A stretch of DNA of 64,000 nucleotides from Lachnospiraceae bacterium AC2029 (GTDB lineage Bacteria; Bacillota; Clostridia; Lachnospirales; Lachnospiraceae). A model generated the notes under the pieces. That model saw nothing but the letters and a program-made list of their open reading frames with translations. It was not told the DNA's origin and did not search any database. Below are positions 8,252 to 15,797 of the stretch, in pieces. Within the stretch, counting starts at the first letter, position 1; each line of letters opens with the position of its first letter. The stretch lies in assembly GCA_000703065.1 (NCBI GenBank), contig JNLK01000001.1:806001-870000 (forward strand), given 5' to 3'. A program made the position numbers and the translations under genes.

Positions 8252-8306
8252 CGCATTGCGTGTTTATAGGGACAGCATACCACATTTTAAAGTTTTTCGC
8301 AATGCG
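8252..8306 (-). promoter_or_regulatory. Promoter flanked by two CGCAxTGCG operators
   Basis: On the minus strand, TTGCGA and TATGCT are separated by exactly 17 bp (with TG before the -10 box), a good sigma-A promoter for the HTH gene. The -35 box lies inside the palindrome CGCATTGCG (8298-8306). A second copy, CGCAATGCG (8252-8260), lies between the start site and the ribosome site. Both are followed in the plus direction by TG, so they also form a direct repeat. The layout fits autorepression by the encoded HTH protein. Confidence 0.75.
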
Positions 8307-8321
8307 TGGTTTTAATATTAT

Positions 8322-10145
8322 TTATCCTCGTCTTTGATTTTGTAGTATTCTTCCGCATCGATACCTATCTGCACAAAATCCTACGCATTTCTGGTCCGTT
8401 CGATCAATACGATGGTCTCTACATGTATAGTCATTATAAAGTGAATACGCATTATTATCATCGTCTCGCGCTACATCATCTCTTTTTTTTTCGATATAAT
8501 GCGGAACCCCTTCTATCAATTCACACTCCATATCTGTACATAGATTATATGCTTTTAGCTCATAATGCAACATTCTTGGATCATCTTTACCATCAAACCG
8601 CTTACCACCAACAATAATCTTCTCCACAAACAGATCAAACAACGTCTCATTAAATCCTTCAGCGCTACCCTCGTTAATTAATTTTTGTATCTGCTGAATA
8701 GAATTACTCTTTACTTTCTCCTCGCCGATCCGATTATTTACTTGATCAATCGTCTGCTGAATCATCTTTATTTCATGATCAGTTACCTCAAGTTTCTCCA
8801 TGTACTCCGCTTTATCAATCTCATCTTCCAGATATAAATCGATTAATTTCTGCCTTTTTCTGTTTTTCTGTTCCAAATTGTTTTGGTATAACTTGATCTG
8901 TTCCCGGTATTTATCTGTTTGAGTCTGAAACTGGGTTAATGCCTGCTCAATCCTATCATTTGAAAGATAAAACATACAATCCTGATCATCTATCATATTT
9001 TTTATTAATCCGACAATCGACTTCTTAATATATTCTTCATCAATCGCCTTACAATTAGGGCAGGCTTCTTTTCCCAGTTTACAATACCCAGAGCAATTCC
9101 ATATCACTTTTTTATGAGGTGTTCCTGAATGTGTCATTCTGCGAACATAATTTCGTCCACAATATCCGCACATAATTTTTGATGTAAACGCATTTTGTTT
9201 AGAATTTCTTGTCGTACCACGCTTCCTTCCATCTACATACGAAACACAACGTTGATTCATGATCTCCTGTGCCCTATTCCAATCTTCTTCAGATATTATT
9301 GCGTCATGATCATCTTTGATCCGATACATCTTCCCTTCCCCATGATTCTTTTTTCTAACTCTACCAATCGGATTTACAGTAACAGATTTTCCTTGAATCA
9401 AATCTCCTTTGTACTTCTCGTTCTTAAGTATTATACTAACTGAAGATTCATACCAAATATCGTTTCCACGTCTTGTTTTTACCCCCATACTATGGAGTTC
9501 CTTTGCAATTGTTTTACATCCGACACCTTCTAAATATCTACGAAAAATATACCGTACAGTCTTAGCCTCTTCCTCATCTATTACCAATTGCCCATCAACC
9601 ATTTTATATCCAATCGGATTCGCACATCCTACATATTCGCCATTCTGCATTTTCCTCTGGAGCGTCCAGTTTACGTGCGCACTTGTATTTTCAACTTCCA
9701 TCTGAGCCACAGCACCTAATATAGTAAGCATGAGGGTTCCCTGTTCACTAAGCAGATTAATTGAGTTTTCTTCAAAGATAACATTTATACCATTATCCTT
9801 TAACCTTTTACAATAACTCAGAAGATCAGCAACATTTCTCGAAAACCGTGATATGCTTTTTGTATAGATCACATCAATCATGCCACATTCCGCAAGACTA
9901 ATCATCCTCTGAAATCCCGGGCGATTATCAGTTGTTCCGCTAATTGCCTCATCTGCAAAAACACCTACAAAAGTAATGTCGGGCTTATTTTGAAACATTT
10001 GCTCGTAGTACTTCTTCTGATTTTCAAACGAATCCTTCTGTCCACCATTATCTGTACTTACTCTGGCATAAGCAGCCACCTTCTTCTTACAAATAGTTTT
10101 ATCATCTCTAATTGTAGGCTCAATAACTTCAACAGTTTTATTCAT
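8322..10145 (-). CDS. Large serine recombinase (integrase)
   Basis: The 607-aa product has an N-terminal resolvase domain (YARVS with catalytic Ser at residue 30; YTKSISRFSRN about 94-104), a recombinase domain (GCKTIAKELHSMGVKTRRG), a zinc-ribbon (CGYCGRNYVRR followed by CSGYCKLGKEACPNC) and a long coiled coil. This is the standard layout of phage- and ICE-type large serine integrases, which need only short att sites. ATG 10145 follows AGGAGG. A 12-bp inverted repeat and an att-like word lie just upstream. The last ~50 residues (rich in Asp, Arg, Tyr) match nothing I know and may be element-specific. It presumably mobilises the neighbouring region at rlmD. Confidence 0.93.
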   Translation of the reverse strand: MNKTVEVIEPTIRDDKTICKKKVAAYARVSTDNGGQKDSFENQKKYYEQMFQNKPDITFVGVFADEAISGTTDNRPGFQRMISLAECGMIDVIYTKSISRFSRNVADLLSYCKRLKDNGINVIFEENSINLLSEQGTLMLTILGAVAQMEVENTSAHVNWTLQRKMQNGEYVGCANPIGYKMVDGQLVIDEEEAKTVRYIFRRYLEGVGCKTIAKELHSMGVKTRRGNDIWYESSVSIILKNEKYKGDLIQGKSVTVNPIGRVRKKNHGEGKMYRIKDDHDAIISEEDWNRAQEIMNQRCVSYVDGRKRGTTRNSKQNAFTSKIMCGYCGRNYVRRMTHSGTPHKKVIWNCSGYCKLGKEACPNCKAIDEEYIKKSIVGLIKNMIDDQDCMFYLSNDRIEQALTQFQTQTDKYREQIKLYQNNLEQKNRKRQKLIDLYLEDEIDKAEYMEKLEVTDHEIKMIQQTIDQVNNRIGEEKVKSNSIQQIQKLINEGSAEGFNETLFDLFVEKIIVGGKRFDGKDDPRMLHYELKAYNLCTDMECELIEGVPHYIEKKRDDVARDDDNNAYSLYNDYTCRDHRIDRTDQKCVGFCADRYRCGRILQNQRRG

Positions 10146-10166
10146 ATGTTGTTACCTCCTAGTTTA

Positions 10167-10208
10167 TGTATACACACTATACATAATACAATATACAGTG
10201 TGTATACA
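10167..10208. promoter_or_regulatory. Inverted repeat / att-like site upstream of integrase
   Basis: On the plus strand, the arms TGTATACACACT (10167-10178) and AGTGTGTATACA (10197-10208) are perfect 12-bp inverted repeats with an 18-bp centre. Bases 10167-10183 match the site at 19713-19729 in the end of rlmD at 16 of 17 positions, in the same orientation. It may be an integrase binding/att site, an operator, or both. Confidence 0.6.
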
Positions 10209-10217
10209 CAACCATCT

Positions 10218-11375
10218 TTATACAGATAAATCATTTAGAGTATCAAGGAAATCGTCTTTATATGCACATTTTTTATCAATATATTCTTTTAAGTCAACAT
10301 CTATAAACTTAACAGGATATAAATTTCTGTATCCGTTAACAGTCTGTATCGTATTAACCGTAATATGCGAAATCTTATCTTGTGTCAGATCATCAAATTC
10401 CATTACATATTTTATCCTTCTGAAAAAGGCAGATCTTAATTCATCATCCTCACCCATGTACCATCTCAATATATCATCATTAGTGCAGATAAAGATTGTA
10501 TCCCCAATGAATAATTTATTATTATATCTTGATTTTGAACTTGATACAACATGTGGATCTATAGTTTTTAACATATCTTGAATGTTAATTTTATCATATC
10601 TTGGATCATCAATTACAAATATATCCTGCCCTTGATAGTCTTGCCAAATATCGTTACTACAAGAAGAATATATAATACTTTTTTCGTTTTTATCTGCCCA
10701 CATTTTACAGAAAGTCGACTTCCCAACACCAGGCTTTCCTTGAAGCACTATTACATCTACATTTCTATTTGTTTCTTCCATCAATTTATGCATACGATAA
10801 TCAAATGCATTTTCAATCCGTCTCTTATACCGAATATATATATCCGGATTAATTTTACTCATCTCAAATCGTTTTATTTCACCGGACAATATCATGTCTA
10901 TAATATCTTTTAATTGTTTTTCAATTGTAGTTTTACTTGGTTCTTTATATTGTTTCAGTTTTTCAGGAACATTAGTTATTATTTCGTCCCATGAATACTG
11001 TTTCTTGGAAATATCATTCATATGGACTAAATATTGTACGCAATTTCTTACACCATATTTACACTTCTCTATAGATCCATACGGAAAGCGATTCTTCAAC
11101 GTTTTAAATGAGCAAACTGAATGTTGAGGGAATTTAATAACAACGTGATAGTGTACATTGCATTGTTCTACGCCTTGTTCTGCATTATGTTCTATCATAA
11201 AGTACTCAATCTGTTTAGTTTTCGTCCAATTATTTAATATTTCCAGAATAGAATCCTTTGTATATTCGAATACTTCACCTGTATGTAATCCCAGTTTCTC
11301 ATTATCCGATTTTAGTACATTTTTCTTTGTCAATCTTAGGATCACATTCCTGTATGTTTTACTCAACTCATTCAT
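10218..11375 (-). CDS. Rep protein: HUH endonuclease plus SF3 helicase (CRESS-like, Rep_2 type)
   Basis: The 385-aa product has an N-terminal replication-initiator domain with the metal-binding HUH motif VHYHVVIKF (His 75 and 77) and the tyrosine motif CVQYLVHMND (candidate catalytic Tyr 115). A superfamily 3 helicase follows, with Walker A LQGKPGVGKST (from residue 211) and Walker B DIFVIDDPR (251-259). HUH plus SF3 is the layout of Rep_2 plasmid initiators and of eukaryotic CRESS-DNA virus Reps; I recall related relaxases on streptococcal mobilisable elements. ATG 11375 was chosen over 11402 because it follows the upstream stop directly and has GAGAGG at suitable distance. It probably nicks the element's origin, for replication, transfer or both. 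Confidence 0.9.
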   Translation of the reverse strand: MNELSKTYRNVILRLTKKNVLKSDNEKLGLHTGEVFEYTKDSILEILNNWTKTKQIEYFMIEHNAEQGVEQCNVHYHVVIKFPQHSVCSFKTLKNRFPYGSIEKCKYGVRNCVQYLVHMNDISKKQYSWDEIITNVPEKLKQYKEPSKTTIEKQLKDIIDMILSGEIKRFEMSKINPDIYIRYKRRIENAFDYRMHKLMEETNRNVDVIVLQGKPGVGKSTFCKMWADKNEKSIIYSSCSNDIWQDYQGQDIFVIDDPRYDKINIQDMLKTIDPHVVSSSKSRYNNKLFIGDTIFICTNDDILRWYMGEDDELRSAFFRRIKYVMEFDDLTQDKISHITVNTIQTVNGYRNLYPVKFIDVDLKEYIDKKCAYKDDFLDTLNDLSV

Positions 11376-11376
11376 T

Positions 11377-11829
11377 TCACGCGATCCTCTCTCTTCTAAC
11401 AAACGTAATTAATCCTTCACACCACAGATTATTTTTTATTACCAACATAACAATTTCATCAACATCTTTATCTGTGAAATATCCATCTACACACTTAAGA
11501 TCAGAATTAACCATTTGCTCCAAAACAACATACTTTACCGTTTTTGAAACATAATCATTTTTCAGAAGCCTTATATAGAAACTATACAATATCTTTCTAG
11601 GTACAGGATATTCTGTCCAAACACCTGTCTCACGAAAATCCTGAATCATAAATCGGAACAAGTACAAGCTTTCAATTAATGCACCATTTAAATCATCTTC
11701 GATCTCAGCAATTCTATTCAAAGGATAAAACATGGTCACTAACATGTTATCACAATCCTTCTCGGAATAACCATTACACTTAAGCAACTTTCGAATAACA
11801 TCATAAATATAAGAATAGTTTTCTAACAT
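11377..11829 (-). CDS. Hypothetical protein co-transcribed with rep
   Basis: The 150-aa, largely helical, AT-rich product starts MLENYSYIYDVIRKLLKCNG, with no membrane segment or known motif. AAGGAG lies eight bases upstream of ATG 11829. Its TGA is one base from the rep ATG, so the two are translationally linked. It may be a Rep accessory or copy-control protein; that is inference from position only. Confidence 0.65.
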   Translation of the reverse strand: MLENYSYIYDVIRKLLKCNGYSEKDCDNMLVTMFYPLNRIAEIEDDLNGALIESLYLFRFMIQDFRETGVWTEYPVPRKILYSFYIRLLKNDYVSKTVKYVVLEQMVNSDLKCVDGYFTDKDVDEIVMLVIKNNLWCEGLITFVRRERIA

Positions 11830-11880
11830 GATTTATAATCTCCTTGTTTATTTAGTTTTCAACGAACAGCATTGTGTATT

Positions 11881-11980
11881 TATTAACTGTAATAATTCAC
11901 TGTTTGGGGCCCATCGTCGTTACTCATTATACACCCATCTTGTGTACATAGTATGTATTAACTGTGATAAGACAGTGAAT
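11881..11980 (-). promoter_or_regulatory. Rep-operon control region with paired repeats
   Basis: On the minus strand, TTATCACAGTTAATA (11957-11971) and TTATTACAGTTAATA (11881-11895) are near-identical direct repeats on either side of an extended -10 box (TGTATAAT near 11930). ATTCACTGT and ACAGTGAAT (complements of 11972-11980 and 11895-11903) form a 9-bp inverted pair around the same spot. The GC-rich word GGGGCCC (11906-11912) stands out in AT-rich DNA. The layout fits a repressor-controlled promoter or a replication/transfer origin. Confidence 0.55.
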
Positions 11981-12071
11981 TTTCATTACATAGAAAATTC
12001 TTCAAATACATTCTTCCATTCTATTGTTATATAATTAAATAGCAATTCGTGTACTACATTTATTATTTCTG

Positions 12072-12100
12072 TTGCATGCACACACAAATTATTGTATAAT
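12072..12100 (+). promoter_or_regulatory. Sigma-A promoter of the 127-aa gene
   Basis: TTGCAT (12072-12077), 17-bp spacer, TATAAT (12095-12100), followed by AAAGGAG and ATG 12134. This is one of the clearest promoters in the window. Confidence 0.8.
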
Positions 12101-12133
12101 TTCAGTACAACTTATTTCGAAAGGAGTTTCTTT

Positions 12134-12517
12134 ATGGATTGGAAAGTGTTTAAAATCGAAAATACACGCATTTCTAAAACGGCACGAGCATTTGTATCAA
12201 TCAGTAAAACCGGACAGTTCAACTTTAATAAATCCGCTTGTGATCTGGTCAATGACAAAGGGACTTATAAGTATGCTCAGTTTTTGGAAGCAGAAGTCGA
12301 CGGCAAAACTATACTTGGTATTCGTTTTTCCCTTGAAGAATCAGAAGATTCCGTTAAAGTGCGGCGTTTTCATCATCACGGAGAACCCATTCACTCCATG
12401 TCAGTTTCCTGCGCATCGTTTTATAACAAACACTTTAAACTCACTGAAAGTGAGGAAAAGCGGCCGAGATATGATGTTGAAAAAGCGGATGACAATACAT
12501 TAATCATAAAAAAGTAA
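12134..12517 (+). CDS. Hypothetical 127-aa protein, only plus-strand gene of the element
   Basis: The product starts MDWKVFKIENTRISKTARAF and continues with NKSACDLVNDKGTYKYAQFL. It is soluble, beta-rich looking, with a His-rich RRFHHHGEP stretch. ATG 12134 was chosen for AAAGGAG eight bases upstream; a start at 12092 would lie inside the -10 box. It has a strong promoter and a terminator of its own, so it is an independent unit divergent from the rep operon, a usual place for an element regulator. No DNA-binding motif is visible and I recognise no family. Confidence 0.7.
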   Translation: MDWKVFKIENTRISKTARAFVSISKTGQFNFNKSACDLVNDKGTYKYAQFLEAEVDGKTILGIRFSLEESEDSVKVRRFHHHGEPIHSMSVSCASFYNKHFKLTESEEKRPRYDVEKADDNTLIIKK

Positions 12518-12536
12518 CTGTTTTCAGACGAAGAAT

Positions 12537-12571
12537 CCCCCTGACCATCTTATTACGGCAGGGGGTTTTTT
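12537..12571. terminator. Terminator between convergent small genes
   Basis: CCCCCTG and CAGGGGG form a stem, followed by TTTTTT on the plus strand. It ends the 127-aa gene, and its right half overlaps the last codons of the convergent 89-aa gene. Confidence 0.85.
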
Positions 12572-12822
12572 ACTCTTAGCCATTTCTTCAATATCAAATT
12601 CTGCATCATATGGATAATATTGTTATAGTCTTCTTTAAATGCATCTTTAAATATTTTCATTTCTTCATCATTTAATACGTCTTCAATACATTTAGATGCT
12701 TCAGTAAGTTCATATTCATAAATATATACATCATTTATTAATTTACAATGCATTGGTCTTATTGCATATTTAACTTTGCCTGTAAAACTAACTTGAAAAT
12801 ATCTATATATTTTTCTTAACAT
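12553..12822 (-). CDS. Hypothetical 89-aa protein
   Basis: The AT-rich gene encodes a product starting MLRKIYRYFQVSFTGKVKYA, with acidic helices in the second half. ATG 12822 follows AGGAG at normal spacing, which supports it as real. It lies downstream of the two secreted-protein genes on the same strand but beyond two hairpins, and its final codons lie inside the terminator stem of the convergent gene. No family recognised. Confidence 0.55.
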   Translation of the reverse strand: MLRKIYRYFQVSFTGKVKYAIRPMHCKLINDVYIYEYELTEASKCIEDVLNDEEMKIFKDAFKEDYNNIIHMMQNLILKKWLRVKNPLP

Positions 12823-12845
12823 ATATGTTCTCCTAAATTAAAATA

Positions 12846-12866
12846 AGACTCTTAAATATAAGAGCC
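12846..12866 (-). terminator. AT-rich hairpin upstream of 89-aa gene
   Basis: GGCTCTTATA and TTTAAGAGTC pair on the minus strand and are followed by TTATTTTAAT. Plus-strand reading gives CTTTTTATT after the stem, so it could work in either direction. Confidence 0.5.
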
Positions 12867-12891
12867 TTTTTATTATATAATTAAATAGTTA

Positions 12892-12923
12892 TTAAAAAAA
12901 GGAGCTATATTTCTATAGCTCCT
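12892..12923 (-). terminator. Terminator of the 919-aa secreted-protein gene
   Basis: On the minus strand GGAGCTATAG and TATAGCTCC form a stem with a short loop, followed by seven Ts. It lies 13 bp past the stop codon. Confidence 0.85.
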
Positions 12924-12935
12924 TTCTAAAGTTAA

Positions 12936-15695
12936 TTATTCATACCTGATATAATGTTCTTCTTCCCATTCTTCTCCAACAGCTGTTCCAGAAGGATAAT
13001 CAATCATTTCATCATCAGGTGAGTCTACTTCAATTTCTTTTTTACAAGCTGAACATCTTTGATAATAATGATATTCTTTATATTTAGTATATCTTCTTAT
13101 TTCAACATCTCCATCTCCAGAACCAGTAGGCTCATAAAGTAATGCTAACTCTTGTGAATTTCCATCTCTAATAACTCCATTATATGTAATAAAATTAGTA
13201 ATATATTTAGGATGTTCATAATAATCTCTAAGAAGATTTGTAAAATCTGTAACTGTCATTCCATTTAATTCTGCTCCAGCTATAATAAGAGGATTTTTTT
13301 CAATAATCCATGTAGTATAATCATTTTTATCTAGATCAATACCAATTACTTTTTTCCAATACTGTGTGACATCTATACAAGTATTATAAGAATCAGCATC
13401 AGTTATATAATATTTATTTTCTTCTATAGTATTAACCCACCAATGATGTTCAATATCTTTATAATCATTGATATTAAATCCAGCTTCACCTGTATAATGC
13501 TTTGTACTATCATCTAGTATATAATAAGTCTTATTTCTATTATATACTTCTCCAAGATTTTCATGATTATCTGGATCAATTGGAGTATCTGTCTGAGGAG
13601 TTATTATATTATTACATGCTGAGCAATGTGTACTTGCAGTTTTACCTTTAGTCTTGCAAGTTGCTGCTACTGCATTATTATCAGATACTTCTTCACCTTC
13701 ATGATTATCAGGATCAAGTGCAATAGGATCTGTATCCTGCTTACCACAAATACTACACTTCTTATAATGAGTACCAGGTGTCTTACATGTTGACTTTATA
13801 TCTTCCTTAGAAGTATCATTAATCCAATTATGCTGTCCAGCTTCTCTTATTTCTACATCTGACCAAGTATCACAGTTAATACATTTTGTCTTATAGTAGT
13901 AAGTTGTTTCACAATCAAGCTGTTTAGGTGCTTCTATCGTACAAGCTTCATCTTCATAATACTTTACTTCTCCAGTAAAGTTATGAGGTTTTTTATCTTT
14001 ATATTCAATATATTCATCTTCACAGATATCACATTTATAAATAATATAACCCTTTTCTTGACATGTAGCTTCTTTTGTAGCAATAACTTTATATGAATGT
14101 TTTCCAGCAGGTTTTGTTTCTACATCTGACCATGTATCACAGTTTGTACATTTTGTTTTGTAATAATAAGTCTTTTCACAATTAAGATTACCAGTTACTT
14201 CCTGTGTACAATCTTTATCTGTATAATATTTTCTTTCATCATTGAAGTTATGATCAAGATGTTCTACAGTATGTTTAATTGTATTATGACACCATTCACA
14301 TTCTTCTTCCCAGTATGTTTCAAAATTAGGATCACATGTAGTTGCTACATATTTATCTTCAACATTTTGTCTTACATTGGCCATGTCACTAATTTTATAG
14401 TAATGATTATTAGGATCTGTAGAAGTAGTTCTTGTTTCTTCCTTACCACATACTGAGCAAGTTCTTTTTTCTTCACCTGCTACTGTACATGTACCATGTT
14501 TTGTTTCTGTCCACTCTCCATAATTATGATCTGCAAGTTCAAGATCTTCTGACCATGTATATCCACATACAGAGCACTTATAATCATTATGACCAGCTAC
14601 TGTACAAGTACTTGCTTCTGAAGTATCAAGTTTTTCACGTGTATGTGTACCTGCTGTATGATATATAACTTCTGTCCAAGTATCACAGTTATCACATTTT
14701 GTCTTATACCAGTAATTCATATCACAGGTAAGAGATTCCTTAGAAATTTCTGTGGTACAATCTTCATCTGAATAATAATGAATGTTATCTGTAAAACTAT
14801 GACCAGTTGCAGGAATCATTTTCTGCTTAACCTTGTAATTACATTTTGTACAATGCTCCCCCTGTGTCTTTCCGGGCACAGTACAGGTTGCAGGTACAGC
14901 TTTATCGATCACAATATCATGATGCGCTTTGATTGTATCCGTATTGTACGAATAATCACAAGTAGTACAATAATGCCTTGTATATCCATCTGTGGTACAG
15001 GTCGGTTCTATAATTTCCTCTTTCATCGTATGCTGATGAACAGGTTCTTTCTTTCCTTTACATACTCCATTTGAATCAAACAGATATGTAGTACCGGAAA
15101 TGGTAAGCTCAGACTTTGTATTCATCCGGCCATTTGTAATAAAATAATATTTCTTTCCTTTTATGGTCTGCCAGCCGGTAAGCATATATCCATTTGAATC
15201 AAAGTAGTATTTTGCCCCGTCAATACTACTTAACCCCACTGTGTAAGTTGCATTTGCCTTAATATAACTCCACTTATTATTTCGCTTAACCCACTCAGCT
15301 TTGTTGTACCCTTTTTTATCAAAGTGGTATACGACATCATTTATCTTGAGGTTTGTATTCTTAGCATAATATCCATGTGAATCACCAAACCACCAACCAG
15401 TAGAGTCCTTCTTCCATGACGCCTTATACTTATAGGTCCATGATCCATCTTTATTAAGCCAATAACCGTTTACATATTCATTGGCAGCCATGTACCCTGT
15501 TGACTTAAAGAAATACCATACTCCGCCAATCTGTTTCCATTGGTTTTTGACATACGAACCGGAGGTTGAGGTCACATACCACCAACCGGTTTTGTCATGA
15601 TGCCAGCCTGTAGTAGCTGCTTCTGAATCATAATCAGGTATAAATGAGAATAGCAGACCAACGATTAATAAAAATGCAACGATTCGCTTCTTCAT
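12936..15695 (-). CDS. Large secreted protein: choline-binding-like repeats plus Cys-rich repeats
   Basis: The 919-aa product begins with a signal peptide (MKKRIVAFLLIVGLLFSFIP). About 200 residues of aromatic-glycine repeats follow (GWWYVTSTSGSYVKNQW, GYMLTGWQTIKGKKYYF), of the CW_binding/choline- or glucan-binding type. About 500 residues then repeat the form ATCTxxGxxxxxCxxC, often ending IPATGH or H(N/D), like zinc-ribbon-type surface modules. The C-terminal ~170 residues look different and end in a further CxxC unit. ATG 15695 follows GGAGG. It is paralogous to the next gene. The DNA becomes more AT-rich downstream of about 14.8 kb, suggesting a mosaic gene. Likely a surface or adhesive factor; no LPxTG anchor was seen. 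Confidence 0.85.
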   Translation of the reverse strand: MKKRIVAFLLIVGLLFSFIPDYDSEAATTGWHHDKTGWWYVTSTSGSYVKNQWKQIGGVWYFFKSTGYMAANEYVNGYWLNKDGSWTYKYKASWKKDSTGWWFGDSHGYYAKNTNLKINDVVYHFDKKGYNKAEWVKRNNKWSYIKANATYTVGLSSIDGAKYYFDSNGYMLTGWQTIKGKKYYFITNGRMNTKSELTISGTTYLFDSNGVCKGKKEPVHQHTMKEEIIEPTCTTDGYTRHYCTTCDYSYNTDTIKAHHDIVIDKAVPATCTVPGKTQGEHCTKCNYKVKQKMIPATGHSFTDNIHYYSDEDCTTEISKESLTCDMNYWYKTKCDNCDTWTEVIYHTAGTHTREKLDTSEASTCTVAGHNDYKCSVCGYTWSEDLELADHNYGEWTETKHGTCTVAGEEKRTCSVCGKEETRTTSTDPNNHYYKISDMANVRQNVEDKYVATTCDPNFETYWEEECEWCHNTIKHTVEHLDHNFNDERKYYTDKDCTQEVTGNLNCEKTYYYKTKCTNCDTWSDVETKPAGKHSYKVIATKEATCQEKGYIIYKCDICEDEYIEYKDKKPHNFTGEVKYYEDEACTIEAPKQLDCETTYYYKTKCINCDTWSDVEIREAGQHNWINDTSKEDIKSTCKTPGTHYKKCSICGKQDTDPIALDPDNHEGEEVSDNNAVAATCKTKGKTASTHCSACNNIITPQTDTPIDPDNHENLGEVYNRNKTYYILDDSTKHYTGEAGFNINDYKDIEHHWWVNTIEENKYYITDADSYNTCIDVTQYWKKVIGIDLDKNDYTTWIIEKNPLIIAGAELNGMTVTDFTNLLRDYYEHPKYITNFITYNGVIRDGNSQELALLYEPTGSGDGDVEIRRYTKYKEYHYYQRCSACKKEIEVDSPDDEMIDYPSGTAVGEEWEEEHYIRYE

Positions 15696-15797
15696 CAGTA
15701 CATCCTCCGTACAACAACGCAATCATTTATCATAATATAAATTTAACAGTAAACATAAACATTTAATTTATAATATGTTATTATAATATTATATTAA

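Noticed and set aside
12092-12133. Upstream start for the 127-aa gene
   Set aside because: That start lies within the spacer/-10 region of a near-consensus promoter and has no ribosome site, whereas ATG 12134 has AAAGGAG.
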